A DNA stretch of 11,554 nt from Spirochaetaceae bacterium. GTDB lineage: Bacteria > Spirochaetota > Spirochaetia > DSM-27196 > SLST01. The stretch lies in contig SKVA01000237.1 of the NCBI GenBank assembly GCA_007129695.1, positions 1-11,554 on the forward strand. The letters run 5' to 3'. Positions 1 through 6,361 of the stretch are shown here, in pieces; within the stretch, counting starts at the first letter, position 1; every line of letters starts with the position of its first letter. A model generated the notes under the pieces. It saw only the letters and a program-made list of their open reading frames with translations, was not told the DNA's origin and searched no databases. Made by a program: the position numbers and the translations under genes.

Positions 1-624
1 AGCAAGCCGTGGGGCACCGCGCACGCGGTCTACGCCGCGCGCCGCGCGGTGGACACGCCGTTCGCGGTCGTCAACGCGGACGACTTCTACGGGCGCGACG
101 CGTACCGAACGGTACACGGCTTCCTGACCGCGGCAGATCCCGCGAGCCACGACTACGCGATGGTCGGCTACCGGCTCGGAGAGACGCTCTCACCGAACGG
201 CACGGTCAGCCGCGGCATCTGCCGCAGCGACTCAGGCGGCTACCTGACGAGCATCCAGGAGCACAAGAAAATCGAACGGACGGGTGACCGGATCATCGAC
301 ACGCTCGACGACGGGTCGACGGTCACGCTTTCAAACGACGATATCGCGAGCATGAACGTGTTCGGCTTCACGCCCGCGGTGTTCGCGCAGATCGAGTCTG
401 AGTTCGCCGGCTTCCTCTCAGAAAGCGGCGCTGACCCGAAGTCGGAGTTCTACATCCCGACGCTGATGACGCGTCTGATCGACGCGAAGCGCGCACGGAT
501 GCGTGTGCTGTCGACCGACGCGCAGTGGTTCGGAATGACGTACAAGGAAGACAAGCCGACCGTCCAGTCGCAGATCCGCGGCTACATCGAGTCGGGGGTC
601 TACCCGAAGCGGCTCTGGGGCTGA
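1..624 (+). CDS. Sugar-phosphate nucleotidyltransferase-like protein, 3' part
   Basis: The window opens inside this gene; 207 residues to the TGA stop are visible, so the true start and the N-terminal G-x-G-T-R...K nucleotide-binding signature of the family lie outside. The first visible residues, PWGTAHAVYAAR, followed by PFAVVNADDFYG, are the typical core of sugar nucleotidyltransferases: the GTAHA segment contacts the nucleotide base, and the Asp pair of NADD normally holds the metal ion. Enzymes of this fold join a nucleotide triphosphate to a sugar phosphate or similar substrate in the cytoplasm, feeding cell-wall or polysaccharide synthesis. The C-terminal part (MTRLIDAK, then TDAQWFGMTYKEDKP and a closing IRGYIESGVYPKRLWG) resembles a subgroup usually annotated only as nucleotidyltransferase, so the substrate is not known. 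An ATG at 49 is internal to the conserved core and is not the start. No terminator is evident after the stop. Confidence 0.75.
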   Translation, partial: SKPWGTAHAVYAARRAVDTPFAVVNADDFYGRDAYRTVHGFLTAADPASHDYAMVGYRLGETLSPNGTVSRGICRSDSGGYLTSIQEHKKIERTGDRIIDTLDDGSTVTLSNDDIASMNVFGFTPAVFAQIESEFAGFLSESGADPKSEFYIPTLMTRLIDAKRARMRVLSTDAQWFGMTYKEDKPTVQSQIRGYIESGVYPKRLWG

Positions 625-668
625 CAAGGCGCGGCCCAGGCGAAGACGATCGCGGCCGATACGTCATT

Positions 669-688
669 TATGTGATTATTTTCACATA
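669..688. promoter_or_regulatory. CRP/FNR-superfamily-like operator
   Basis: A perfect 7-bp inverted repeat, TATGTGA-N6-TCACATA, contains the exact E. coli CRP consensus core TGTGA-N6-TCACA (671-686). Its centre (678.5) lies about 72 bp upstream of the start site predicted from the promoter at 716-744, a position used by class I CRP-type activators. It sits in an AT-rich island inside an otherwise GC-rich window. The sequence match is seen directly; the binding protein and its signal (cAMP, oxygen, redox) are inferred. Confidence 0.5.
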
Positions 689-715
689 TAGTATTCACTT
701 TGCGCAGCAAAACAC

Positions 716-744
716 TTCACATAACCTATAAAGTCGTGTAATAT
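716..744 (+). promoter_or_regulatory. Sigma70-like promoter of the FMN-binding lipoprotein
   Basis: TTCACA at 716-721 (5 of 6 consensus -35 bases) and TAATAT at 739-744 (4 of 6 consensus -10 bases) are 17 bp apart. The predicted start is near 750-751, giving a leader of about 42 nt before the ATG at 793. The octamer TTCACATA in the -35 region repeats the right half of the palindrome at 669-688. The leader could form a small hairpin (GGCATC at 748-753 with GATGCC at 762-767, or TCGGG at 752-756 with CCCGA at 766-770). Confidence 0.5.
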
Positions 745-792
745 TCCGGCATCGGGTTCTTGATGCCCGACAGACCCTGTAAGGAGTTTGCC

Positions 793-1575
793 ATGCGCAA
801 AGCACTTATTTCAGTAGTTGCAGTACTCGCCCTGGTCGCGCTCGTCGGCTGCGGCGGCGGAGACCCGCCCGCGGCGCCGACCGGATTCGCGCCGAACCAG
901 ACGACCGAAGCGTACGCGTACGTCCACGGCGGATACGTCGGACAGGCCGTCGTGACCACCGACGCGAACGGCGCGATCAGCGCGACGCTCGATGAGGCGT
1001 TCCTCCCGCACACGCTCGCGATCGTCGACATCAACGCCGCCGAGTGGAACGAAGACAACACCGCTTACTACGTGTCGCGCGGTAATCAGGTCCGCGTCGC
1101 GAAGTGGGTCGTCTATAACGGCACGACGTACACCGGCGTGACGGTCGGATCGGGCCTGAGCTACGTTGCCGCGGGCGATGACGGCAGCGCGGCCGGCGGA
1201 GCAGACCTGGAGATGACGATCATCCGTAACGAAGCGAACATGAAGGCGTACTTCGAAGGACTGCGCAACGGCGCGTTCCAGACGCTCACGCAGTTCGGCG
1301 GCAACCCGACGCCGGTTACGACCACGTCGTTTGGCAGCGTGTTCAAGCGCGGCTCGAACTACTGGCCGCAGGGCATCGGCTGGCAGGGTAACATGGACGC
1401 GATCGAAGCGGCCGCTGCGCAGTACGGGATTGCATTCCGCCTCAACGAGATGACCCGCCGCTCCGACAATAACCGCTGGCAGCTTGCCGACGCGGTCACG
1501 GGTGCGACGGCGTCCGACTTCCCCGACTACTTCGCGCTGATCCAGCTCGCCGGCGCGCGGCTGAAGATGCAGTAG
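793..1575 (+). CDS. FMN-binding-domain-like secreted lipoprotein
   Basis: This 260-residue protein starts at the ATG at 793, chosen because AAGGAG (781-786) lies 6 nt upstream and the next residues form a lipoprotein signal peptide: MRK, a hydrophobic core, and the lipobox LVGC with Cys20. It should be lipid-anchored on the outer side of the cytoplasmic membrane or in the outer membrane. Near the C-terminus, DAVTGAT (233-239) fits the D-x-x-(S/T)-G-A-T motif whose last Thr receives FMN covalently from ApbE-type flavin transferases. An earlier stretch (GYVGQAVVTTDANGAISATLDE) resembles the first strands of the FMN_bind fold. The two halves are farther apart than in a minimal FMN_bind domain, so an insertion or a degenerate second copy is likely. 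Related lipoproteins (PplA type) carry electrons outside the membrane; that role is inference here. It stands alone between its own promoter and terminator. Confidence 0.6.
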   Translation: MRKALISVVAVLALVALVGCGGGDPPAAPTGFAPNQTTEAYAYVHGGYVGQAVVTTDANGAISATLDEAFLPHTLAIVDINAAEWNEDNTAYYVSRGNQVRVAKWVVYNGTTYTGVTVGSGLSYVAAGDDGSAAGGADLEMTIIRNEANMKAYFEGLRNGAFQTLTQFGGNPTPVTTTSFGSVFKRGSNYWPQGIGWQGNMDAIEAAAAQYGIAFRLNEMTRRSDNNRWQLADAVTGATASDFPDYFALIQLAGARLKMQ

Positions 1576-1609
1576 ACGTTCGGACGGCCGCGGCCGCCCG
1601 GATCGACGG

Positions 1610-1641
1610 AAACACCCGGCTTCGGTCGGGTGTTTTTTTTT
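1610..1641 (+). terminator. Rho-independent terminator after the FMN-binding lipoprotein
   Basis: A stem of about 11 bp (AAACACCCGGC at 1610-1620 paired with GTCGGGTGTTT at 1625-1635, one G-U pair) is closed by a UUCG tetraloop at 1621-1624. It runs directly into nine T residues (1633-1641), all features of a strong intrinsic terminator. It lies 35 nt after the lipoprotein stop and separates that gene from pyrK. Confidence 0.95.
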
Positions 1642-1653
1642 GCCCACGCGGCC

Positions 1654-1659
1654 TATAGT
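1654..1659 (+). promoter_or_regulatory. -10 element of a putative leaderless pyrK promoter
   Basis: TATAGT (5 of 6 consensus bases) ends 5 nt before the pyrK ATG at 1665, so transcription would begin at or next to the A of the start codon. No Shine-Dalgarno sequence precedes the ATG. No convincing -35 box is present at 16-18 bp, since that region is the T-tract of the preceding terminator. Confidence 0.45.
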
Positions 1660-1664
1660 GCGGT

Positions 1665-2441
1665 ATGCCGCTGTTCACCGCGCGCGTGCTCGCGAACCAG
1701 GAAGTAGCGCACGACTACTATCAGCTCGATTTCTCATGGATTTCCGACGCTCCACGCCCCGTCCCCGGGCAGTTCCTCACGGTCCGCGTCGGTTCGTCGG
1801 GGGTTCCGCTCCTGCGCCGGCCGTTCGCGTTCTCCGACGCGGCTGGGGAGCGAGCGTCGATGATCTACTGGAGACGCGGAGATGCGACGCGCGCGATCGC
1901 GGGGTACCAGCCGGGAGACGCGATCGACGTGATGGGACCGCTCGGCGTCGCGTTTCCCGAACCAACCGACGGCGCGGTGCCGGTTCTCATCGCCGGTGGA
2001 GTCGGCGTCGGGCCTATCCTCTTCCTGGCGAACGCGCTCGCCGCGCGCGCGCCGTACCCGATCCTGCTGATCGGCGCTCGATCTGCGCAGGGACTACCGC
2101 GCGTGCGCGTCGATGGACGCGTACAGCTTCGGACCGCGACCGATGACGGCAGCGCGGGATACGCCGGCACGGTGATCGACCTGCTCGACCGCACGCTCGA
2201 CATCACGGCAGGCGATGTGGAGCTCTACCTCTGCGGTCCGAACCCGATGCTCCGCGCGGGTCACGATCTTGCGGCCAGGCACGGGATACCGGCGTGGGTA
2301 TCGATGGAGCAGACAATGGGGTGCGCGGTCGGCGCGTGCATGGGCTGCGCGATCCACCTGACCGGTGTCGAGCGGTACGCTCGCGTCTGCACCGAGGGTC
2401 CCGTGTTTCGAAGCACCGACGTCGACTGGGAGCGACTGTGA
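1665..2441 (+). CDS. pyrK: Dihydroorotate dehydrogenase B, electron transfer subunit
   Basis: PyrK passes electrons from the PyrD flavin to NAD+ in class 1B dihydroorotate dehydrogenase, a cytoplasmic PyrD2-PyrK2 complex in pyrimidine synthesis. At 258 residues it has the usual length. It shows the ferredoxin-reductase layout: an FAD-binding barrel with RRPF (51-54), a nucleotide-binding domain with GGVGVGP (111-117) and LCGPNPM (189-195), and the C-terminal [2Fe-2S] cysteines C220-x4-C225-x2-C228-x13-C242. The ATG at 1665 is chosen because MPLFTARVLANQEV aligns with the usual beginning of the family and the terminator ends only 23 nt upstream. It lacks a ribosome binding site and has a -10-like box 5 nt upstream, suggesting a leaderless mRNA. 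Its stop overlaps the start of pyrD. Confidence 0.95.
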   Translation: MPLFTARVLANQEVAHDYYQLDFSWISDAPRPVPGQFLTVRVGSSGVPLLRRPFAFSDAAGERASMIYWRRGDATRAIAGYQPGDAIDVMGPLGVAFPEPTDGAVPVLIAGGVGVGPILFLANALAARAPYPILLIGARSAQGLPRVRVDGRVQLRTATDDGSAGYAGTVIDLLDRTLDITAGDVELYLCGPNPMLRAGHDLAARHGIPAWVSMEQTMGCAVGACMGCAIHLTGVERYARVCTEGPVFRSTDVDWERL

Positions 2442-3364
2442 TCGCGCTTCGACCGGTGATCGGAGGGCGAGAGCTCGCCAACGTCGTCGGTGTCGCATCG
2501 GGCACCTTCGGGTACGGCAGCGAGTACGAACGGCACCTCGATCTGTCGGGTATCGGAGCGCTCTACACGAAGGCGGTCACGATGCACCCCAGGCCCGGTA
2601 ACGACGTCCCGCGGATCGTCGAAACACCGGCAGGGCTGCTGAACAGCATTGGCCTGGCAAACGTTGGACGCGAGCGGTTCGTCGTGGAGAAGCTTCCCGG
2701 CTTCGCGTCGATGCCGTGCGCTGTCATAGCGAATGTCGCCGCGGACTTCCCCGAAGAGTACGCGGAGGTCGTCGCGTATCTGGACGCCAATGACCCCACA
2801 GGCGCGCTGTGGGGCTACGAGATCAACGTGTCGTGCCCGAACGTCAAGGCCGGCGGCGTCGCGCTCGGGTCGAACGCGTCGGAGGTGGAGCGGACGACGC
2901 GCCTGGTACGAACGGCGACCGACCGGCCGCTCATCGTGAAGCTCACGCCGAACGTAACCGACATCACGCAGATCGCGCGCGCAGCCGAAGCCGGCGGGGC
3001 CGACGCGGTGAGCTGCATCAACACGGTCGTCGGCATGGTCATCGACACCGCCCGACGTCGGCCGGTGCTCCCTGCCGGAACCGGGGGGTTGAGCGGCCCC
3101 GCGATCCTGCCGATCGGGGTCGCGGCGGTCTACCGGGTCTCGCGTGCGGTATCGATCCCGGTCATCGGTATGGGCGGGATCATGACGACCGACGACGCGA
3201 TACAGTACCTGATGGCGGGTGCGTCGGCAATCCAGGTCGGGACGGCGAACTTCGTCGACCCGCGGATCGCGACCCGGATGGCAGCCGAGATCGAGCGGTT
3301 CGCGATCGACGCGGGCGTCGATTCGATCGAAGGATTTCACTCGCTGCTCGAGCCATCGGGCTGA
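2438..3364 (+). CDS. pyrD: Dihydroorotate dehydrogenase B, catalytic subunit
   Basis: PyrD oxidises dihydroorotate to orotate, the fourth step of pyrimidine synthesis, using FMN and handing electrons to PyrK. The protein has 308 residues. The start is the GTG at 2438, which overlaps the pyrK stop in a GTGA arrangement and follows GGGAG about 5 nt upstream inside pyrK; this indicates translational coupling. Seen in order: K45 in the ALYTKAV strand, NSIGL (69-73), the class 1 active-site loop INVSCPNVKAGG with catalytic Cys133, K168 in IVKLTPN, GGLSGPA (216-222) and the phosphate-binding GMGGI (244-248) and GTANF (268-272). A cysteine rather than a serine base, together with pyrK next door, identifies the NAD-dependent 1B type. 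The last 28 bp overlap the convergent nth gene. Confidence 0.96.
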   Translation: MIALRPVIGGRELANVVGVASGTFGYGSEYERHLDLSGIGALYTKAVTMHPRPGNDVPRIVETPAGLLNSIGLANVGRERFVVEKLPGFASMPCAVIANVAADFPEEYAEVVAYLDANDPTGALWGYEINVSCPNVKAGGVALGSNASEVERTTRLVRTATDRPLIVKLTPNVTDITQIARAAEAGGADAVSCINTVVGMVIDTARRRPVLPAGTGGLSGPAILPIGVAAVYRVSRAVSIPVIGMGGIMTTDDAIQYLMAGASAIQVGTANFVDPRIATRMAAEIERFAIDAGVDSIEGFHSLLEPSG

Positions 3365-3990
3365 GCGCCGGGCCACGGGCAGAGCGATCGCAGGACGCAG
3401 CGGTCGCACGCGGGATTGCGCGCGGTGCAGCACGCGCGCCCGTGGAGGTTCACTCCCATCGAGAAGTCGGTCTGCATCTCCGATGGAACGATCGCACGTA
3501 GCGCGTGCTCGATCGCAACCGGGTTCTTCCCCGATACGAAGCCGAGCCGGTTCGTGACGCGGGTCAGGTGCGTGTCGACGACGACCGACGGCTCACCATA
3601 GACAACGCCCCGGATCACGTTCGCGCTCTTGCGCCCCATGCCGGGGATCGTGACCAGGTCCTCCATCGCTCTCGGCACCCCGCCGCCAAACCGGTCTACG
3701 ATCGCGCGCGCGGCCGCGATGATGTTCCGCGCCTTCGTCCGGTAGAAGCCGGTGCTGTGGACGATCGCCTCCACGTCGGGCGGAGCTGCCACGGCCAGGT
3801 CGGAAGGCCGTGGATACCGGGCGAAGAGCTCGGGCGTCACGCGGTTGACCTGCGCATCGGTCGTCTGCGCCGACAGGATCACCGCGATCGTGAGCTCGAA
3901 CGGCGACGAGTATGTCAGAAGCGGCCGCCGATCGGGATACTCGGCGCACAGCGCACGAGTGACGGCTACGGCCCGCTCGGTCTTATTCAT
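3337..3990 (-). CDS. nth: Endonuclease III (DNA glycosylase/AP lyase)
   Basis: Nth removes oxidised pyrimidines from DNA and nicks the abasic site in base-excision repair. The 217-residue protein has the family length and all its hallmarks: the helix-hairpin-helix IPGMGRKSANV with catalytic Lys121, the VVVDTHLTRVTNRLG segment with catalytic Asp139, and a C-terminal [4Fe-4S] motif C188-x6-C195-x2-C198-x5-C204. The ATG at 3990 gives the expected N-terminus (MNKTERAVAVTRAL). The upstream sequence has only a weak GAG-type ribosome site. It is transcribed away from tRNA-Pro and toward pyrD, and its last 28 bp overlap the pyrD 3' end with no terminator between them, so each transcript can be antisense to the other. 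The tail after the last cysteine (PWPGAQPDGSSSE) is a short variable extension. Confidence 0.96.
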   Translation of the reverse strand: MNKTERAVAVTRALCAEYPDRRPLLTYSSPFELTIAVILSAQTTDAQVNRVTPELFARYPRPSDLAVAAPPDVEAIVHSTGFYRTKARNIIAAARAIVDRFGGGVPRAMEDLVTIPGMGRKSANVIRGVVYGEPSVVVDTHLTRVTNRLGFVSGKNPVAIEHALRAIVPSEMQTDFSMGVNLHGRACCTARNPACDRCVLRSLCPWPGAQPDGSSSE

Positions 3991-4035
3991 CGTCTCTGGA
4001 AGGTATGCACGCGGACGCGCCCGGGAAAGGCCCGA

Positions 4036-4064
4036 TTGACCGCGGGGTTGCGCGCCGCTATACT
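4036..4064 (+). promoter_or_regulatory. Promoter of tRNA-Pro
   Basis: TTGACC (4036-4041) and TATACT (4059-4064) each match 5 of 6 consensus bases and are exactly 17 bp apart. The predicted start near 4071 leaves about 5 nt before the mature tRNA. This is the closest match to a sigma70 consensus promoter that I see in the window and fits a stable RNA gene. Confidence 0.75.
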
Positions 4065-4075
4065 GTCAGTCTTGC

Positions 4076-4148
4076 CGGGATGTAGCCTAGTGGCTAAGGC
4101 GCCTGCTTTGGGAGCAGGAGATCGCGCGTTCGAGTCGCGCCATCCCGA
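4076..4148 (+). tRNA. tRNA-Pro(TGG)
   Basis: The 73-nt cloverleaf has acceptor stem CGGGATG/CATCCCG (4076-4082 with 4141-4147), a D stem GCCT/AGGC, and an anticodon stem CCTGC/GCAGG enclosing TTTGGGA with anticodon TGG (reads CCA). The T stem GCGCG/CGCGC holds the loop TTCGAGT. The first base C is typical of bacterial tRNA-Pro. The discriminator is A and no CCA is encoded, so CCA must be added after transcription. Confidence 0.96.
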
Positions 4149-4190
4149 GTGCATGTCGACCCCGGGTACGCCCGCGGCGGCGTGATTTCA

Positions 4191-4281
4191 GGTGCGCACA
4201 AGGAGGCCTGAGGTTGCCTTCGGACGCCGGAGACAACCCCGGAAACCGTGCGCCCCGACCTGCAGGCGCTCCGCCTGCAGG
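4191..4281 (+). other. Highly structured spacer between the two tRNA genes
   Basis: Three inverted repeats are packed between the tRNAs. GCGCAC (4194-4199) can pair with GTGCGC (4248-4253). Inside that, GGTTG-C-CTTCGG (4212-4223) pairs with CCGGAG-A-CAACC (4227-4238) around an ACG loop, with one mismatch and one G-U pair. Next, CCTGCAGGCG (4259-4268) and CGCCTGCAGG (4272-4281) form a perfect 10-bp stem with a CTC loop. No T-tract follows, so these are not standard terminators. They may guide processing of a joint tRNA transcript or belong to a small RNA; the function is unknown. The last hairpin ends 7 nt before tRNA-Arg. A Shine-Dalgarno-like AAGGAGG lies at 4200-4206. Confidence 0.5.
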
Positions 4282-4288
4282 CTCCATT

Positions 4289-4362
4289 GCGCTCATAGCT
4301 CAGCCGGATAGAGCATCGGCCTTCTAAGCCGAGGGTCCCAGGTTCGAGTCCTGGTGGGCGCG
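4289..4362 (+). tRNA. tRNA-Arg(TCT)
   Basis: The 74-nt cloverleaf has acceptor stem GCGCTCA/TGGGCGC (4289-4295 with 4355-4361, one G-U pair), D stem GCTC/GAGC, and anticodon stem TCGGC/GCCGA enclosing CTTCTAA with anticodon TCT (reads AGA). The T stem CCAGG/CCTGG holds the loop TTCGAGT. The discriminator is G, as is usual for tRNA-Arg, and CCA is not encoded. No separate strong promoter is evident in the spacer, so it may be co-transcribed with tRNA-Pro. Confidence 0.96.
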
Positions 4363-4366
4363 CTCC

Positions 4367-4407
4367 TTGCCGCCGCGCGTCGGTGGGCGTATTAACACTG
4401 GTATAGT
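4367..4407 (+). promoter_or_regulatory. Possible promoter of the gene at 4449
   Basis: TTGCCG (4367-4372) and TATTAA (4390-4395) are 17 bp apart, each matching 4 of 6 consensus bases. A second -10-like box, TATAGT, lies at 4402-4407 without a good -35. Either would give a leader of roughly 35-47 nt. Both lie just after tRNA-Arg; read-through from the tRNAs is also possible. Confidence 0.35.
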
Positions 4408-4448
4408 CAGGTTTACCCGATCGTGCTACAACCGTAGCGGGAGGCACG

Positions 4449-5087
4449 ATGTTTCGAAGACTGGTTCTCGGGATTGGTTCGCTGCTATGGCTCACCGGGT
4501 GTGTATCGTACGGTGTCTACTCGGGCCCGCAGACGGTCGAGCCGGGCGTCACCGAAGTGGGCGTCGGCACGATGCTGGCCCGGTCGTCCGAATGGGGACC
4601 GGAGGATCCGGTGGTCGCGCTCGCGGAGACGGCGTTGCTCCTGCGCCACGGGGTCGCGCCGAACTTTGACCTGGGAGCGCGCCTGTGGTTCTTCCCCGTC
4701 ACGTTCTTCGTGGAGGAGGACCCGGCGATCGGTCTCTACGCGGACGCGCGCTACCGGTTCATCGACGATCGGTGGATGCTCACCGGTAGCGCAGGCGTAT
4801 CTGCGTTCAGCGCGGGCGGAATGATATCGGTCGGCGCCTACCCTACGATTCTCTTCGGCACCGAGCGCGTCTACGCGGGACTGCGCGGGATTCTGCTGCG
4901 CGTGATCACCGACGGCGGCCACTCCGATCCCGACGATCCGCAGCTGTCCGACTGGGCGATCGGCGTCGTGTCGGGGGCTTCGTTCGGCGATCGGTGGGTA
5001 GTGCGGCCCGAACTCAACCTCTACCTCCGGGACGTCTTCTCCACGGTTCTGTTGACACCGGGGGTATCGCTCCACCGCAGATTCTGA
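4449..5087 (+). CDS. Unrecognised outer-membrane-type lipoprotein
   Basis: I do not recognise this 212-residue protein. The ATG at 4449 follows GGGAGG (4439-4444) by 4 nt and begins a lipoprotein signal peptide: MFRR, a hydrophobic stretch, then the lipobox LTGC with Cys18. The mature part is rich in alternating hydrophobic/polar runs ending in aromatic residues (NFDLGARLWFFPV, AIGLYADARYRFI, ISVGAYPTILFG, VYAGLRGILLRVI) with Gly- or Asp-rich turns, and it ends in HRRF. This suggests a small beta-barrel or beta-sandwich in the envelope, with the C-terminal Phe typical of many outer-membrane strands. No catalytic motif is visible. It precedes the aldolase by 52 bp with no clear terminator, so the two may share a transcript, although nothing else links them. 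Confidence 0.75.
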   Translation: MFRRLVLGIGSLLWLTGCVSYGVYSGPQTVEPGVTEVGVGTMLARSSEWGPEDPVVALAETALLLRHGVAPNFDLGARLWFFPVTFFVEEDPAIGLYADARYRFIDDRWMLTGSAGVSAFSAGGMISVGAYPTILFGTERVYAGLRGILLRVITDGGHSDPDDPQLSDWAIGVVSGASFGDRWVVRPELNLYLRDVFSTVLLTPGVSLHRRF

Positions 5088-5139
5088 GAGACTGCACTTC
5101 AGAGCAAACTCGGTACACGAGCGCACGGGGGAGGATCGG

Positions 5140-5925
5140 ATGGTAGTCGAGCGCCTGAAAACCGGTGAACGCGCGGTCGGCACGATGATCCGCGTGGTGC
5201 GAAATCCGGCGATCGCGTGGATCGTAAGGAACGGCGGCCTCGACTTCCTGATGTACGACGCCGAGCACGGTTCCTACGATACCGAACGATGGGCAGACAC
5301 GTTCGCGCTGTGCAGAGCGGCAGGGGTCGGCGGGTTCATCCGAGTTCCGGAGCTCTCGCGCGCGTGGGTGTCGAAGGCGCTCGATACGGGCGCCGACGGC
5401 GTCATGGTCCCGATGCTCGACACGGTCGAGCAGGCCGAGCGTTTCGTCGAGTGGGCGAAGTACCCGCCTGTCGGCGGGCGCGGCTTCGGCAGCCTTGGCG
5501 GCCACACGAACTACGCAGCGATCGCCGGAAGCCCCGCCGACTTCACCGCGACGAGTAACCGTCACACGCTGACGATCGCGCAGATCGAAACCGGAACGGG
5601 CGTTGCGAACGTCGACGCGATCGCGGCACTCCCGGGGATCGACGCGCTCCTGGTCGGCCCGAACGACCTGGCGCTGTCGCTCGGTGTGGCAGGCGACCTG
5701 ATGGGAGACACGGTCCACGACGCGATCGGCCGCGTCGCGGCCGCCGCGAAGAGCCACGGGAAGGTCTTTGGCCTTCACGCCCCGGACGCGCTCCTGGAGC
5801 GCTGGATCCCGGAGGGCTGCACGCTCGTGATGAGCGGGCTGGACGCGGCGGTTCTGGGCGCCGGGTTCGCGTCGATCGCAGCGAAGTTCGCAGAGCGGGG
5901 ACTGCGCGGGGCGGCCGACGCGTGA
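5140..5925 (+). CDS. HpcH/HpaI family aldolase
   Basis: This 261-residue protein belongs to the metal-dependent class II pyruvate aldolases (HpaI, GarL, RhmA), which reversibly split 4-hydroxy-2-oxo acids into pyruvate and an aldehyde in the cytoplasm. The family residues are in place: His43 in YDAEHGSYD, Arg68 in FIRVPE, the strand DTGADGVMVPMLDT (82-95), PPVGGRGFG (109-117), and the metal ligands Glu150 (IAQIET) and Asp176 (VGPNDLALS). The ATG at 5140 follows a GGGGGAGG ribosome site. Its stop overlaps the GTG of a 2-hydroxyacid dehydrogenase remnant (GTGA), so the pair was probably one operon that split a sugar-derived oxo acid and reduced a product. The exact substrate cannot be read from the sequence; some relatives of this fold act as lyases on other substrates. 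Confidence 0.9.
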   Translation: MVVERLKTGERAVGTMIRVVRNPAIAWIVRNGGLDFLMYDAEHGSYDTERWADTFALCRAAGVGGFIRVPELSRAWVSKALDTGADGVMVPMLDTVEQAERFVEWAKYPPVGGRGFGSLGGHTNYAAIAGSPADFTATSNRHTLTIAQIETGTGVANVDAIAALPGIDALLVGPNDLALSLGVAGDLMGDTVHDAIGRVAAAAKSHGKVFGLHAPDALLERWIPEGCTLVMSGLDAAVLGAGFASIAAKFAERGLRGAADA

Positions 5926-6314
5926 CGTACCGGGTACTCATCCCGCAGGACATCAAACAGGAGGGCAAGGATTACCTGACCGCCCGAGGGTACGAGATCC
6001 GGATGGGACATGGCGCCGAGGTCGGCGATATCATTCGGGATGTCGCCGACTGCGACGCGATCCTCGCGCGCACCGCACCGTTGCCGCGGGAGGTCATTGA
6101 GGCGGGTACGCGCCTCAGGGTCATCGCGCGACACGGGGTCGGTGTCGACAATATAGACGTCGGGCGCGCGGAGGAACTCGGGATCTGGGTCACGAACGCG
6201 CCGGAGTCGAACTCGAACACGGTCGCCGAGCACGCGATGCTGCTGATGCTGGGGCTGGCTCGGAAGATCGTGCCGGTCTTGCGCGAGTTCCGCGCGGGTA
6301 ACTTCGCGATCAGG
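5922..6314 (+). pseudogene. Truncated D-2-hydroxyacid dehydrogenase (phosphoglycerate dehydrogenase-like), N-terminal part only
   Basis: The reading frame starts with a GTG overlapping the aldolase stop. It encodes about 131 residues of a D-isomer-specific 2-hydroxyacid dehydrogenase: MTYRVLIPQDI, DAILARTAPL, IARHGVGVDNID (68-79), APESNSNTVAEHAM (94-106) and the linker helix LGLARKIVPVLREFRAGNFA. Members normally have about 310-330 residues or more. Here the whole NAD-binding Rossmann domain (G-x-G-x-x-G) and the catalytic Arg, Glu and His are missing, and I find no continuation in the other two frames. The frame instead runs open through about 80 bp of unrelated sequence into the Lnb-like gene at 6396. 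A deletion that removed the rest of the gene is the simplest explanation; an assembly join is the alternative. The fragment cannot bind NAD by itself. Confidence 0.75.
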
Positions 6315-6361
6315 AATCCGGAGCGGCGAATCGCAGGCGACGCCGGGATCTTGACGGAGGT

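Noticed and set aside
811..1647. Minus-strand open frame (278 codons) opposite the FMN-binding lipoprotein
   Set aside because: It runs through the terminator hairpin and is Arg/Val-rich low-quality sequence; the plus strand has a ribosome site, lipobox and flavin motif.
2261..3433. Long minus-strand open frame (390 codons) opposite pyrK/pyrD
   Set aside because: It is antisense to two clearly identified genes, has an Arg/Asp-rich composition typical of GC-rich shadow frames, and shows no recognisable domain.
3505..4185. Plus-strand open frame (226 codons) opposite nth and through tRNA-Pro
   Set aside because: It is antisense to an intact endonuclease III and reads through a tRNA gene.
4076..4362. 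tRNA pair as an integration site for a mobile element
   Set aside because: I saw no integrase gene, no duplicated tRNA 3' end and no obvious composition shift nearby.
5090..5110. Possible terminator after the lipoprotein at 4449 (TCTGA...TCAGA)
   Set aside because: Only a 5-bp weak stem with a large loop and no T-tract.
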